Shown one piece after another: positions 35,941 to 44,873 of a stretch of 64,000 nucleotides of DNA. Under the pieces are notes generated by a model, which was not told the DNA's origin, did not search any database, and saw nothing but the letters and a program-made list of their open reading frames with translations. Source of the DNA: CAIQPV01 sp963719855 (GTDB lineage: Bacteria > Pseudomonadota > Gammaproteobacteria > Burkholderiales > Gallionellaceae); NCBI GenBank assembly GCA_963719855.1, contig CAVRDK010000002.1, positions 124,001 through 188,000 of the forward strand, given 5' to 3'. The position numbers and the translations under genes are program-made. How positions within the stretch are numbered: position 1 is the stretch's first letter; each line of letters opens with the position of its first letter.

Positions 35941-37143
35941 ATGGCGCAGTATTCCTACAAGGCGATCAACGCAGAGGGCAAGACCTCCAAGGGCTTGCAG
36001 GATGCGTCCAATGTGGTCGACCTCGAACTGCGCCTGAAGCGCAACGGGCTGGATTTAATTAGTGCCAGAGTAAGCGAGAAAAAGCCGATATTCGGTATAA
36101 GAAAAGTTCAGCGCTCGGACCTGATCACTTTCTTCTTCAATCTGGATCAGCTTTTCCGTTCCGGGGTACCACTGCTTGAGTGCCTAACCGATTTGCATGA
36201 CAGTATGGATGACCCGCAATTCCGCAGGATCATCGCCGATATGGTGGAGTCCATCGAAAGCGGTGCAACGCTGTCGCAGGCGATGGCGCAGCACCCGCAA
36301 GCGTTCAACCCGATTTTTGTCAGCCTGACCCATGCGGGAGAAGAAAGCGGTCGCCTACCGGAGGTATTCGAACACCTTACCGCATCGCTGAAATGGCAGG
36401 ACGAGATGCACGCGCAAACCCGGAACATGATGATCTACCCGGCCTTCGTCGGTGCTGTAGTCATCGCGGTTACCTTTTTTCTGATGATTTATCTGGTGCC
36501 GCAACTGATAGGCTTCATCAAGGGCATGGGGCAGGAAATTCCATTCCAGACCAAACTATTGCTGGCCACTTCCGGCGTATTCGTGAATTACTGGTATGTC
36601 ATGCTGGCGCTGCCGCTGGTGCTGTTTGCAATCTTCAAGCTGGCGCTGAAATACCATCCAGAGTTGCAATACCATCTGGACAACTTCAAGCTGCACCTCT
36701 GGCCCACCGGCCCCATCCTGCGCAAGATCATTCTGGCGCGTTTCGCCAACACCTTCGCCATGATGTACGCATCCGGTATTAGCATACTGGATTGCATCGC
36801 CAACTCGCGCGATCTGGCCAACAATCAGGTGATCGCCAGAAGCCTGGAACAAGTCACGCAGGAAATCGAATCCGGCAAAAATCTCACCCAGAGTTTCCAC
36901 AACACCGGCATCTTCCCGCCACTGGTGATACGCATGCTCAAGGTGGGCGAGGCTACCGGAAATCTGGATACGGCGTTGCGCAACGTGAGTTATTTTTATG
37001 ACCGCGACGTGAAGGACTCGATCAAGAAAATACAGGTCATGATCGAACCGGCCATGACCGTCATTCTCGGGCTGCTGCTCGGCTGGGTGATGCTGTCCGT
37101 GCTGTCGCCGATATATGACCTCATCAGCAAGGTGAAAGTGTAA
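35941..37143 (+). CDS. mshG: GspF/MshG-family inner-membrane platform protein
   Basis: A 400-residue polytopic platform protein on which the ATPase acts. It has the two duplicated T2SSF domains (about 70-195 and 275-395), each preceded by conserved GVPLLECL / GISILDCI stretches, and three main transmembrane segments (about 168-190, 220-240, 370-392). Length and layout match PilC/GspF/MshG. It follows mshE by 17 bases and overlaps the next start by one base. Confidence 0.92.
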   Translation: MAQYSYKAINAEGKTSKGLQDASNVVDLELRLKRNGLDLISARVSEKKPIFGIRKVQRSDLITFFFNLDQLFRSGVPLLECLTDLHDSMDDPQFRRIIADMVESIESGATLSQAMAQHPQAFNPIFVSLTHAGEESGRLPEVFEHLTASLKWQDEMHAQTRNMMIYPAFVGAVVIAVTFFLMIYLVPQLIGFIKGMGQEIPFQTKLLLATSGVFVNYWYVMLALPLVLFAIFKLALKYHPELQYHLDNFKLHLWPTGPILRKIILARFANTFAMMYASGISILDCIANSRDLANNQVIARSLEQVTQEIESGKNLTQSFHNTGIFPPLVIRMLKVGEATGNLDTALRNVSYFYDRDVKDSIKKIQVMIEPAMTVILGLLLGWVMLSVLSPIYDLISKVKV

Positions 37144-38657
37144 TGGCCCGCAAAACCCTGCTGTTCCTCAGCGCCGTCCAATGCCAGGCTTACACCTGGC
37201 AGAATGGCGAATTTTCTGCGGCAGAGTGCTTTGCCTATAATGCCGAGGGGCAGGAACAATTCACGGTATTTCTGCAAACCCACCACGATCCTACCCTCCT
37301 GCTCACCGACTTGGTCGAAGAAGATTTCCGCCACGAAACTGTGCCGCATTTGCGCGGCAGCGATCACACCGCACTAATCCAGCGCAAGCTCGAACAATAC
37401 TACCGCAACACGCCGTTCCGTCAGGCGACGACGTTGCAACGCCGCAAAGACGGGCGGCGCGACGATGACATGCTGTTCTCGGCGCTGACCAACCCGGCGC
37501 TCATCACGCCTTGGTTGAACATCATGCTGGCGCATAACATAGCGCTGGTCGGCATTTATTCCATACCCAACATCAGTTCCCCGCTGGTGAAAGACATTTC
37601 ATCCGGTTGCCTGCTGCTGTCATGGGAGAAACACGCGGGATTGCGCCAGACTTATTTCGACGCAAATCTACTGAATTTCTCGCGCCTGACGCCGATAAAC
37701 GAAAGCAGTTCATTCGTCGCAACCGCCGGAGCGGAAGCCGCACGCACCCAGCAGTACCTGAAGAACCTGAGCCTGCTCCCGCCCGGTCAGCCGCTAAACG
37801 TGACCATCATTTGCCATACAAATGACAGACACAAACTGGAGGCGAACCTGATTGATGACAGCAACATGCACTATGCCTATCTCGACATTCAGGAATTGGG
37901 ACGGCATATCGGATCAAAAACGATTTATCCCGACTCGGATGCCACACCGCTATTCCTGCACCTGCTTGCCGCCCATCCGCCGCGCAGCCATTATGCCGCC
38001 GCCGAACACACCCATCATATTCAGTTGTTGCAACTCCGCCGCAGCCTGCTTGGGCTAAGCGCCGCTTTGGCAGCAGGCAGCCTACTGTGGACTGCCGCCA
38101 ACATCATGAAAACCATAGCGATGAAAGATGCGGTGCTAGCACTCAAGGTTCAGTCCAGCGAGTTATCACAACAAACCCGGCAAATTATCCAGGGCTTCCC
38201 CAGCACGCTGGCTTCTGCCTCGGACATGAGAACCGCCGTGATCCTGTCGCGCAATCTGGATAACATTTCCCCTCCGCCACAGATAATTTTAAATGGCCTT
38301 GCACATACATTGGATGGTTTTCCAACCATCCGCATCGACAAACTTTCCTGGCAAACAAATTCAGGGGAAGCGGGCATGGCATCCACTGCAACTCCACGGG
38401 GGAGTGCAGCAGCGATTATTCCCGCGCAGATCATCTTGCTTAATGGCGAACTGGAGGAATTCACCGGCGGCTATCGCGCTGCACTGGATCATCTGGAACG
38501 TTTCCGGCAAGCGCTGATCCAGCGCGGCTACAGTGTAACGGCGCTAACCCTGCCGTTGGACATCAGCCCGCAAGGCAGCATCGCCGCCGATACCTGCGAT
38601 GGCAGCAACAAGCCGGCGCAGTTCTCGCTGAAACTTTCCTGGAGGATGGCAACATGA
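37143..38657 (+). CDS. PilM/PilN-like pilus assembly protein (probable MshI-type fusion)
   Basis: This 504-residue protein has a soluble N-terminal half (about 1-295) resembling an actin-like PilM/MshI domain, one transmembrane segment at about 300-320 (LLGLSAALAAGSLLWTAANI), and a periplasmic C-terminal half with a coiled coil (about 325-350), as in PilN. It thus appears to join two alignment-complex parts that are separate in classical type IV pili. No nucleotide-binding motif is obvious. Start and stop overlap both neighbours (one and four bases). The role is inferred from position and layout. Confidence 0.7.
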   Translation: MARKTLLFLSAVQCQAYTWQNGEFSAAECFAYNAEGQEQFTVFLQTHHDPTLLLTDLVEEDFRHETVPHLRGSDHTALIQRKLEQYYRNTPFRQATTLQRRKDGRRDDDMLFSALTNPALITPWLNIMLAHNIALVGIYSIPNISSPLVKDISSGCLLLSWEKHAGLRQTYFDANLLNFSRLTPINESSSFVATAGAEAARTQQYLKNLSLLPPGQPLNVTIICHTNDRHKLEANLIDDSNMHYAYLDIQELGRHIGSKTIYPDSDATPLFLHLLAAHPPRSHYAAAEHTHHIQLLQLRRSLLGLSAALAAGSLLWTAANIMKTIAMKDAVLALKVQSSELSQQTRQIIQGFPSTLASASDMRTAVILSRNLDNISPPPQIILNGLAHTLDGFPTIRIDKLSWQTNSGEAGMASTATPRGSAAAIIPAQIILLNGELEEFTGGYRAALDHLERFRQALIQRGYSVTALTLPLDISPQGSIAADTCDGSNKPAQFSLKLSWRMAT

Positions 38658-39250
38658 CGTTCTCACGAGCGGATTTCCCGCACTTCAAATGGAGCATGCT
38701 AATTTTCCTGGCCGCATTATGTGCGGGAGGAGCAGCGATTGTGATCAGCGAAAATTTCGTCGCCCATGCACAACGCGAACAGCAGACCTCACAACGCCAA
38801 CTGAACACAGCACGCAGCCTGCTTGCCGCCGCCAACGAAGACCGTGAAAATATGAAAACTTACACATCCGCCTATAGCGAATTACTCAAGCGCAACATTA
38901 TTGGCGACGACCAGCGTCTGGACTGGATTGAAGGCCTGGAAAAAATCCGCAAACAGCATCGCGTACTGGACTTCCAATACACCATTGCCCCGCAACACCC
39001 CTACACGCCGCCTGCACCGCTGGACAGCGGCAACTTCAAACTCAACATGAGCGAGATGACCTTGCAGTTCGACCTGTTGCATGAAGAGCAACTGATGGAT
39101 TTTTTCAACACTATGCGTACCGACATCAGCGGCTGGTTCATCCTTGACCATTGCTCCATGGAACGCAGTGCCGCCCCTGACGCAACAGCTCAACTCAAGG
39201 CTGCATGCACAGGCGGGTGGTTGACGTTGAAGAACAAGAACGCGAAATGA
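38654..39250 (+). CDS. PilO/MshJ-like pilus assembly protein
   Basis: A 198-residue bitopic protein with a transmembrane segment at about 14-35, a coiled coil at about 38-75, and a small periplasmic domain. This is the plan of PilO/GspM/MshJ, which pair with PilN-like proteins to form the inner-membrane alignment ring. Sequence similarity is too low to name it directly. Its four-base overlaps with the genes on both sides imply coupled synthesis with the upstream PilM/N-like protein. Confidence 0.7.
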   Translation: MTFSRADFPHFKWSMLIFLAALCAGGAAIVISENFVAHAQREQQTSQRQLNTARSLLAAANEDRENMKTYTSAYSELLKRNIIGDDQRLDWIEGLEKIRKQHRVLDFQYTIAPQHPYTPPAPLDSGNFKLNMSEMTLQFDLLHEEQLMDFFNTMRTDISGWFILDHCSMERSAAPDATAQLKAACTGGWLTLKNKNAK

Positions 39251-39615
39251 GACTCTTCACTACCCTGCTGCTATTCGCTATTTTTCCTGTATCCAGCATA
39301 CAAGCCGACAGTCTCGGACGCCTGTTTTTCACGCCCGAACAGCGCGCGCAACTAGAATACAACCATGCTCGCAATGCTACTGCCGATGGCAGCGACTCCT
39401 TTTCCATGCTGATGGTGAACGGCATCGTGCAACAACACGGCGGCGCGCGCACTGTATGGATCAACGGCGCAGCCAAAAATACTGGTCACGACGGTGATTC
39501 CGTTACGGAGACTGTTGCCGTGCCGGGAAGAACTCAGCCCATCAAAATCAAGGTTGGAGAAAAACTGCTACTGGATACCACCGCACCGCAAAGTTCGCCT
39601 GCCCCCTCCAAATAA
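39247..39615 (+). CDS. Small periplasmic pilus-locus protein (MshK/PilP-like position)
   Basis: From the ATG at 39247 the product has 122 residues: a signal peptide ending near SIQA, a short region with SLGRLFFTPEQRAQL, and a beta-rich stretch with the VNGIVQQHGGARTVWING pattern seen in PilP/MshK-like proteins, followed by a Pro/Ser tail. It probably links the inner-membrane ring to the secretin (inference from family layout). An earlier in-frame ATG at 39205 lies within the preceding gene and would disrupt the signal peptide. Confidence 0.68.
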   Translation: MRLFTTLLLFAIFPVSSIQADSLGRLFFTPEQRAQLEYNHARNATADGSDSFSMLMVNGIVQQHGGARTVWINGAAKNTGHDGDSVTETVAVPGRTQPIKIKVGEKLLLDTTAPQSSPAPSK

Positions 39616-39618
39616 GCC

Positions 39619-40830
39619 ATGCCGCACTATAGCCAGCACAACAATTTTTACAAACGACGAGGCGCGGCGCTGATGCTAATGCTGACCATTCTGGTGATAG
39701 GTGCAACCGCCCTGCTGGTCAGTTCACTCAGCCGCTCGGCGGCACAAATCGAACGTGACCAGAAAACTGCCGATGCATTGGCGCAGGCAAAGGAAGCGCT
39801 GATCGACGATGCAGTTTCGCAAACACCCGTAGCCTCGGCTGGCTACCTGCGCCTGCCTGATCTGGGATTCATGATAGGGCTTGCCCCCTCTGAAGGAAGC
39901 TCCGCACCGAACTTCAGTGGAAACAGCAAGGATTATTCGGTGATAGGGAAATTGCCATGGCGAACATTGGGACTCAAACCTTTGCGCGACGGGCAGGGTG
40001 AATGCCCGTGGTATGTAGTCTCAGGTCGATTCAAAAATACCCCGGCAACGGACGCACTCAACTGGGACACGCAGGGGCAGATTAACCTCGCCGACAGCAA
40101 CGGCAATATCATTGCCCGCAATCTCGCCGCACTGGTGGTCGCCCCAGGCCATGCGCTCGATGGGCAAAATCGGGCATTGTCCGATCCGACGTATGTGCAA
40201 TGCGGCGGCAATTATGACGCCCGCAACTACCTTGACCCCTATGTTTCATCCGATGCTATTTCCGGTGCAATCAATTATTTCATGGGCGGCACGAATAATC
40301 GCGTCACTCTCAACACCAACAACAATCTATTGGTGATGACGGGAAACGGACACTATAACGACCGTTTTCTGTTTATCACGTCCGATGAGGTTTTTCGCGT
40401 AGTCATGCGTCGCGCCGACTTTTCCGTTCAGGTGTCTGCACTGTTGAGCGATGCCTATTTCCAGAGCGTCGCCATCGCAGGCACTAAAGGTACCGATAAT
40501 GTTAATTGCAATCTCCTCGGTAGCAGCAACCGGACGTTCTGCAAGAACTGGATCGAAATGGTGCTGCTCACCAAATTGCCTACCTCTACGCCCGTCACCA
40601 TTGATGGTGCACCAACCACTGCTTGCTCCCGTATATTGCTCTTCGGCGGACAGAAAAACACGGCTCAACTTCGCCTGACCGCCGCCAACAAAGCAACCCC
40701 GTCCAACTATATCGAGGGCGCAAATCTGTCCGCCTTCGCCACACCGGTTGCCGTCGCCAGCGGCTTCGTCGGCGTCTCAGTCTTCAGCGCAAAAAAACCT
40801 AGTGCAGACGTGCTGAAATGCCTGTCATGA
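39619..40830 (+). CDS. Pilus-locus membrane protein with PilX-like N-terminus
   Basis: A 403-residue protein with a short basic N-terminus (about 1-14) and a single long hydrophobic helix (about 16-37: GAALMLMLTILVIGATALLVSSL), then a large extracytoplasmic domain with several cysteines (for example near GQGECPWYV and VNCNLL). The N-terminus resembles PilX/PilV-type minor pilins that are not strict prepilin substrates: there is no clear G/F-T-L-x-E cleavage site. Its stop overlaps the next start (ATGA). The family was not recognised beyond this. Confidence 0.65.
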   Translation: MPHYSQHNNFYKRRGAALMLMLTILVIGATALLVSSLSRSAAQIERDQKTADALAQAKEALIDDAVSQTPVASAGYLRLPDLGFMIGLAPSEGSSAPNFSGNSKDYSVIGKLPWRTLGLKPLRDGQGECPWYVVSGRFKNTPATDALNWDTQGQINLADSNGNIIARNLAALVVAPGHALDGQNRALSDPTYVQCGGNYDARNYLDPYVSSDAISGAINYFMGGTNNRVTLNTNNNLLVMTGNGHYNDRFLFITSDEVFRVVMRRADFSVQVSALLSDAYFQSVAIAGTKGTDNVNCNLLGSSNRTFCKNWIEMVLLTKLPTSTPVTIDGAPTTACSRILLFGGQKNTAQLRLTAANKATPSNYIEGANLSAFATPVAVASGFVGVSVFSAKKPSADVLKCLS

Positions 40831-41768
40831 AACCCGATAGTCCGTTATGCCAAATGTCCCCTCCTCCATGCAAGGGGAGGGTTAGGGAGGGGGTAGAAAC
40901 GCGGCCTTCCCACCGTACCAACCCCCATCCTACCCTTCTGGATAAAACAACTAGCCATTCGACTAAGCTGCCAAAGACCGCAGCTAAGTCGCTGGTTACC
41001 CCTGCTAGGGGGAAGGAACGGTTTGGCTCCCTTGTGGCAGGTTTCACTTTGGTAGAAATGGCAGTCGTGCTGCTCATCATGGCGCTGTTGCTGGGAGGTT
41101 TGCTGCCCACCCTATCCAGCCGAGTCGAACAGCAACGCTTGGGTGAAATACGCAAACAATTGGATGAAATCGAACAGGCGGCAATAGGCTATGCCCTCAT
41201 CAACGGTCGCCTGCCTTGTCCCGCATCTTCTTCCAGCAATGGTGCAGAAAGTTTTGCCAGCGGCGGCAACGCCACCAATGGCAACTGCTCGAATTTCGAT
41301 AATGGCTATGCGCCTGCGGCGACGCTGGGACTGGTCACAGCAGACGGTTATGCCGTTGATCCGTGGAACAACCGCATCCGTTACGCATTGACCAAATCGA
41401 ACGGCAATGCTTTCACCAGCATCAACGGCATGAGCGCTACCGGCATGTCCAGCCTCACTCCCGATCTCCTGGTATGTTCCACCGCCACCGGCATCAGCGC
41501 GACGAGTTGCGCGTCGGGCGCGGCGCTTACCGCCAGCCCGGGCGTGCCGCTGGTGATTTATTCGACTGGCAGGAATGGCAGCTACGGCGGAACCGGTGCC
41601 GACGAAGCGGCCAACCCAAACCCCAACAGCAACAACAATGACCGCGTGTTCGTCAGCCACGCACCAACAGCCAATTCCTCCGCAAATGGCGAGTTCGATG
41701 ACATCGTCATCTGGTTGTCGCCCAACATCCTGTTCGGCAAAATGGTGGCGGCAGGCAAGCTGCCCTAA
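40827..41768 (+). CDS. Type IV prepilin-like protein with an unusually long, repeat-derived leader
   Basis: The mature protein starts after Gly72 in AG/FTLVEM, a textbook prepilin peptidase site (G-F-T-L-x-E), followed by the hydrophobic pilin helix and a 220-residue Ser/Gly/Asn-rich body with paired cysteines. The leader encoded from the ATG at 40827 (which overlaps the upstream TGA) is 72 residues, against the usual 6-25. About residues 16-57 are translated from two non-coding-type repeats (40874-40938 and 40952-40998). No closer ATG exists; a GTG at 41034 would leave only a three-residue leader. Either a repeat insertion stretched the leader or the true start is non-standard. Confidence 0.75.
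   Translation: MKPDSPLCQMSPPPCKGRVREGVETRPSHRTNPHPTLLDKTTSHSTKLPKTAAKSLVTPARGKERFGSLVAGFTLVEMAVVLLIMALLLGGLLPTLSSRVEQQRLGEIRKQLDEIEQAAIGYALINGRLPCPASSSSNGAESFASGGNATNGNCSNFDNGYAPAATLGLVTADGYAVDPWNNRIRYALTKSNGNAFTSINGMSATGMSSLTPDLLVCSTATGISATSCASGAALTASPGVPLVIYSTGRNGSYGGTGADEAANPNPNSNNNDRVFVSHAPTANSSANGEFDDIVIWLSPNILFGKMVAAGKLP
40857..40940. repeat. G-rich/C-rich inverted repeat inside the prepilin leader
   Basis: The stretch holds a small hairpin (CCCCTCC/GGGGAGG flanking CATGCAA). It also holds a wider imperfect inverted repeat between GGGGAGGGTTAGGGAGGGGGT-like bases at 40874-40894 and their counterpart at 40921-40938. This composition matches a type of dispersed intergenic repeat and is unlike pilin coding sequence. 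It sits just after the ATGA start overlap. Confidence 0.55.
40952..40998 (+). repeat. Dispersed hairpin repeat, copy 2 (within a coding frame)
   Basis: A 47-nt copy: TAGCCA, arm GACTAAGCTG, loop, arm CAGCTAAGTC, then TGGTTA. It has the same conserved bases as copies at 151-198, 59677-59723 and 59732-59779. This is the only copy inside an open reading frame, contributing about 16 codons to the prepilin leader. Confidence 0.75.
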
Positions 41769-41809
41769 GCTTATGCGGCCTGTGCTATTTGTCTTGAAAG
41801 TATTGTGGC

Positions 41810-43429
41810 TTATGCCAATTTGAACCGCAATGTCGAACTCTGCAATTGCATTGCCAATTGCCCCAAGTTGCCAGCCGCTCCAGCAACCTCATGCGAAGCG
41901 GCGCAACTCTCTTCAATCATTTGCGCAATCCGTTCCATATTGCGCGCAATGTCACTGCTGGCCACGGTCTGCTCTTTAGCTGAATCCGCAATGGCATCTA
42001 TTGCCTCACTTGCATGAGTTACTGATTGCGTTGCCCCTGACAGCATAGACTCCACAATTTTGATTAATTCCTGACTCATCGCCAAGGAACGTTGCCCGTC
42101 TTGGATAGACACAGACACCACGCCTGACTGTTCATTTAGTGTCTGTGTAATTTTGTCGATCTCGCTGACCGACTTTGTAGAATTCTCCGCAAGTTTTCTG
42201 ACCTCATCAGCGACTACCGCAAAACCACGTCCTTGCTCTCCGGCACGTGCGGCCTCGATTGCGGCATTGAGCGCCAGCAAATTGGTCTGATCTGCGATTT
42301 CTCGAACCCGATTTGTCATGCCAGCAATGGATTTAGTGCTTTCCAAAAACTCTTCAACCGAAGTGGATATTTTTAGCATTGCTCCCTCAACATGAGCAAT
42401 GCGCCCTACCAGATCGGAAAGTTTTTTATTGCTCTGCCGGGTATCTTCAAGTGCCTTTGCCACAAGCAGACGCCCTTGATCGGCAGAATCGGCTACCGAG
42501 GTAATGCTAACCGCCATTTCTTCTATCGCTGCGGCCACCCCCTCGGAGGCTTCGCTTTGAAGATTGTTACTGGTCGCCACCTGTTCCGAGTTTGATGCTA
42601 GTTGTGTGGAGGCAGCCGAAAGTGAAGCAGAAGAAAGGTTAAATTCCCCGAGGATATTACCCAGAGCGCCACGTACTTTTTCAGCGCTAATTGCAACATG
42701 GCCAATTTCATCTTCCGAACCCTGTTTCACCGAAACGGAAAAATCGCCTTCGGCCAAGCGCCCCAAATCACGCATGAGTTGCTGGGCAGGATTCAAGATG
42801 GAACGCCGAATCATCCATTGAAAGCCAATGAATGCAGCAATCAATGCAATCGCTATTGCCGATAAGCTGTAGGTGACGGCATGGCGGCTTTCAACGATGG
42901 CTTCTTTGGACGCATCATCCGCAATATTTTGCATATTAGATGCCGCGTCACTCAATGTTTCGGTAGGTACGCGATCCATTCCTTTTACAGATGCATCGCC
43001 CGCTTTGCTATCAAAATTGTTTCCCTTAAATATTTCCAGCCCCTTGTTATATTTACCCCCCATTTCCTTGTGTGCGCTGGCGAATTTTTCAAGTGACTCG
43101 TGTACCTTGGTATTTTTGGTTCTGGCTAGCAGGGCATCCGTCTGTTCCTGTACGGCGAGTTCCTGCTTCTTAAATCCAGTCCAATACTTATCAAGCGCAA
43201 CAGGATCGCTTCCCCGCAACAGCAAGTCTTTCCATTCTTAAACCTGTTTCTTGAACGTACTTTGCACTCGCAAAATTGCTTCTGCATCAGCATGAAGCGC
43301 TACCACTCTCTCTTCATATATCTGGATACTGTTCCATAGCATCCAAAAACCAAGTCCTGCCGAAATAAGAACCAGCAAGACTCCGCCGCCACAGATCATT
43401 AGTAGTTTATTGTGAATAGTCAATTTCAT
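41810..43429 (-). pseudogene. Methyl-accepting chemotaxis protein gene with one in-frame stop
   Basis: From the ATG at 43429 the frame encodes a transmembrane helix at about 10-30, a periplasmic four-helix-type sensor, a TAA at codon 64 (43238-43240), then without frame change the rest of the sensor, a second helix at about 185-205, HAMP, and a complete MCP signalling domain with the hairpin tip IADQTNLLALNAAIEAARAGEQGRGFAVVADEVRKLAE (split here only by my wording). The codons around the stop read FKKQV-stop-EWKDLLLRG; related receptors have Gln there, so one CAA to TAA change explains it. Without readthrough no receptor is made from this start. There is no C-terminal CheR pentapeptide. Confidence 0.85.
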
Positions 43430-43700
43430 ATCAATACCCCTTAAACATGAATGGTTATTATGGATTTTCGGCTTTAATTTTAAAAACTTAAGACTAAAGT
43501 CTGAATATAACACCGATAAAACTAAAATAGTTGATCTACATCATGGTTTTTTCTGGCAGGATCGATCTTGGGAGTGCCGTTCAGGGGGCTAAACTTGGCG
43601 AATGGAAAATCTCGGGCAGCGTGAAATTAATACCGACTGAGCCTCGTACCAATAAATCTCAGCCATCACCATAGATGAAGATGGCAATAATGAGGTTTGG
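43430..43700. other. Short gap between chemoreceptor and ovoB
   Basis: About 270 bases, AT-rich near the chemoreceptor start. It presumably contains the receptor promoter on the minus strand at about 43450-43530 and the end of the ovoAB transcript. I see no hairpin with a T-tract, no repeat and no supported gene. Confidence 0.4.
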
Positions 43701-44873
43701 CTATAATCGCGCTTCAAGCGCACACTTTATCCGCTCAAGCGCGGTGGCGACTATCCTGCGGGGGGTACCGATGTTCATGCGCATGAATCCGCTGCCGCCC
43801 ATTCCAAAGACTGTTCCGGGACTCAATTCCACCCCGGCTTCCTGCACGAAGAAATGCTGGAGTTCTTCGTCACCCATTCCCAGCGAGCGACAATCGAGCC
43901 ATAACAAATAAGTTCCTTCCGGTGCGATGAGGTGAATGCTGGACAGGTAGCTAGCCAAATAGTCGCGGACAAGATCCCTGTTTCCCTGAAGGTAGACCAG
44001 CAGGGTTTCCAACCATGGCTCTCCTTCGCGGTAGGCGGCTTCAAAGGCGGTAATGCTGAAGGGATTGCATGCCTGAACATGAAGCTGATCGAACACTTTG
44101 CGCAGTGCCGTCAGGTGCGCTGGATTCGGCACGATAAGTGCGGACAGGCCGAGTCCGGGGATGTTGAAAGTTTTGCTCGGCGCCACTGCCGTGATGATCG
44201 AATCGCCGGTGACGGCAAGTGTAGCCAAAGCGGTGTGTTTAATTCCCGGATAAACTAGGTCTGCATGGATTTCGTCCGCGAGGACAACCAGATCATGTCT
44301 GCGCGCAATGTCCATAATTCGCTCAAGTTCATCACGGGACCAGACACGCCCGACCGGATTGTGCGGCGAGCAAAGCAATAGCAGGCGCGCGCCATCTGCG
44401 GCGCATTGCTCCAGATGATCGAAGTCGATGGTATAACGCCCATCTTCCAGCTTGAGCGGATTGAGTACGAGGCGACGGCCTGTGGTGGTGACGCAGGAAT
44501 AAAATGGCGCATAGACCGGGCTCTGCACGATGACACTTTCATCCGCTTGCGTAACAGCCAGAACGGTGGCATGCAGCGCAGTGACCACGCCCGGACACAT
44601 CACAATCCACTCACGCTCAATTTCCCAGTCATGGCGCTTTTTCATCCATGACATCAGAGCTTCAACCATGCTGTCCGGGTAAAGGGTGTAGCCATAGATT
44701 GGGTGCGCGGCGCGTTCCATCAGCGCGCGAGTGATCGCCTCCGGAGCGGCAAAGTCCATGTCGGCGACCCACATCGGGATTACATCAGAAGTGCCGAAGT
44801 TTGCTGCCGCACCGTCATATTTGACGCTCGCCGTGCCTGCACGAGGGATTTCGCTATCGAAATCGAATGTCAC
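43701..44873 (-). CDS. ovoB: PLP-dependent C-S lyase, probable OvoB
   Basis: A 390-residue fold-type I PLP enzyme of the MalY/PatB (cystathionine beta-lyase) family. The PLP lysine is in APSKTFNIPGL, with SPHNPVGR and ADEIHADLVYPG as other family motifs. Alone it would be called PatB/MalY. It overlaps ovoA by four bases, and OvoB is the PLP lyase that cleaves the cysteine-histidine sulfoxide made by OvoA to give 5-thiohistidine. The ovothiol role therefore rests on context; a general cysteine-S-conjugate lyase remains possible. Confidence 0.85.
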   Translation of the reverse strand: MTFDFDSEIPRAGTASVKYDGAAANFGTSDVIPMWVADMDFAAPEAITRALMERAAHPIYGYTLYPDSMVEALMSWMKKRHDWEIEREWIVMCPGVVTALHATVLAVTQADESVIVQSPVYAPFYSCVTTTGRRLVLNPLKLEDGRYTIDFDHLEQCAADGARLLLLCSPHNPVGRVWSRDELERIMDIARRHDLVVLADEIHADLVYPGIKHTALATLAVTGDSIITAVAPSKTFNIPGLGLSALIVPNPAHLTALRKVFDQLHVQACNPFSITAFEAAYREGEPWLETLLVYLQGNRDLVRDYLASYLSSIHLIAPEGTYLLWLDCRSLGMGDEELQHFFVQEAGVELSPGTVFGMGGSGFMRMNIGTPRRIVATALERIKCALEARL

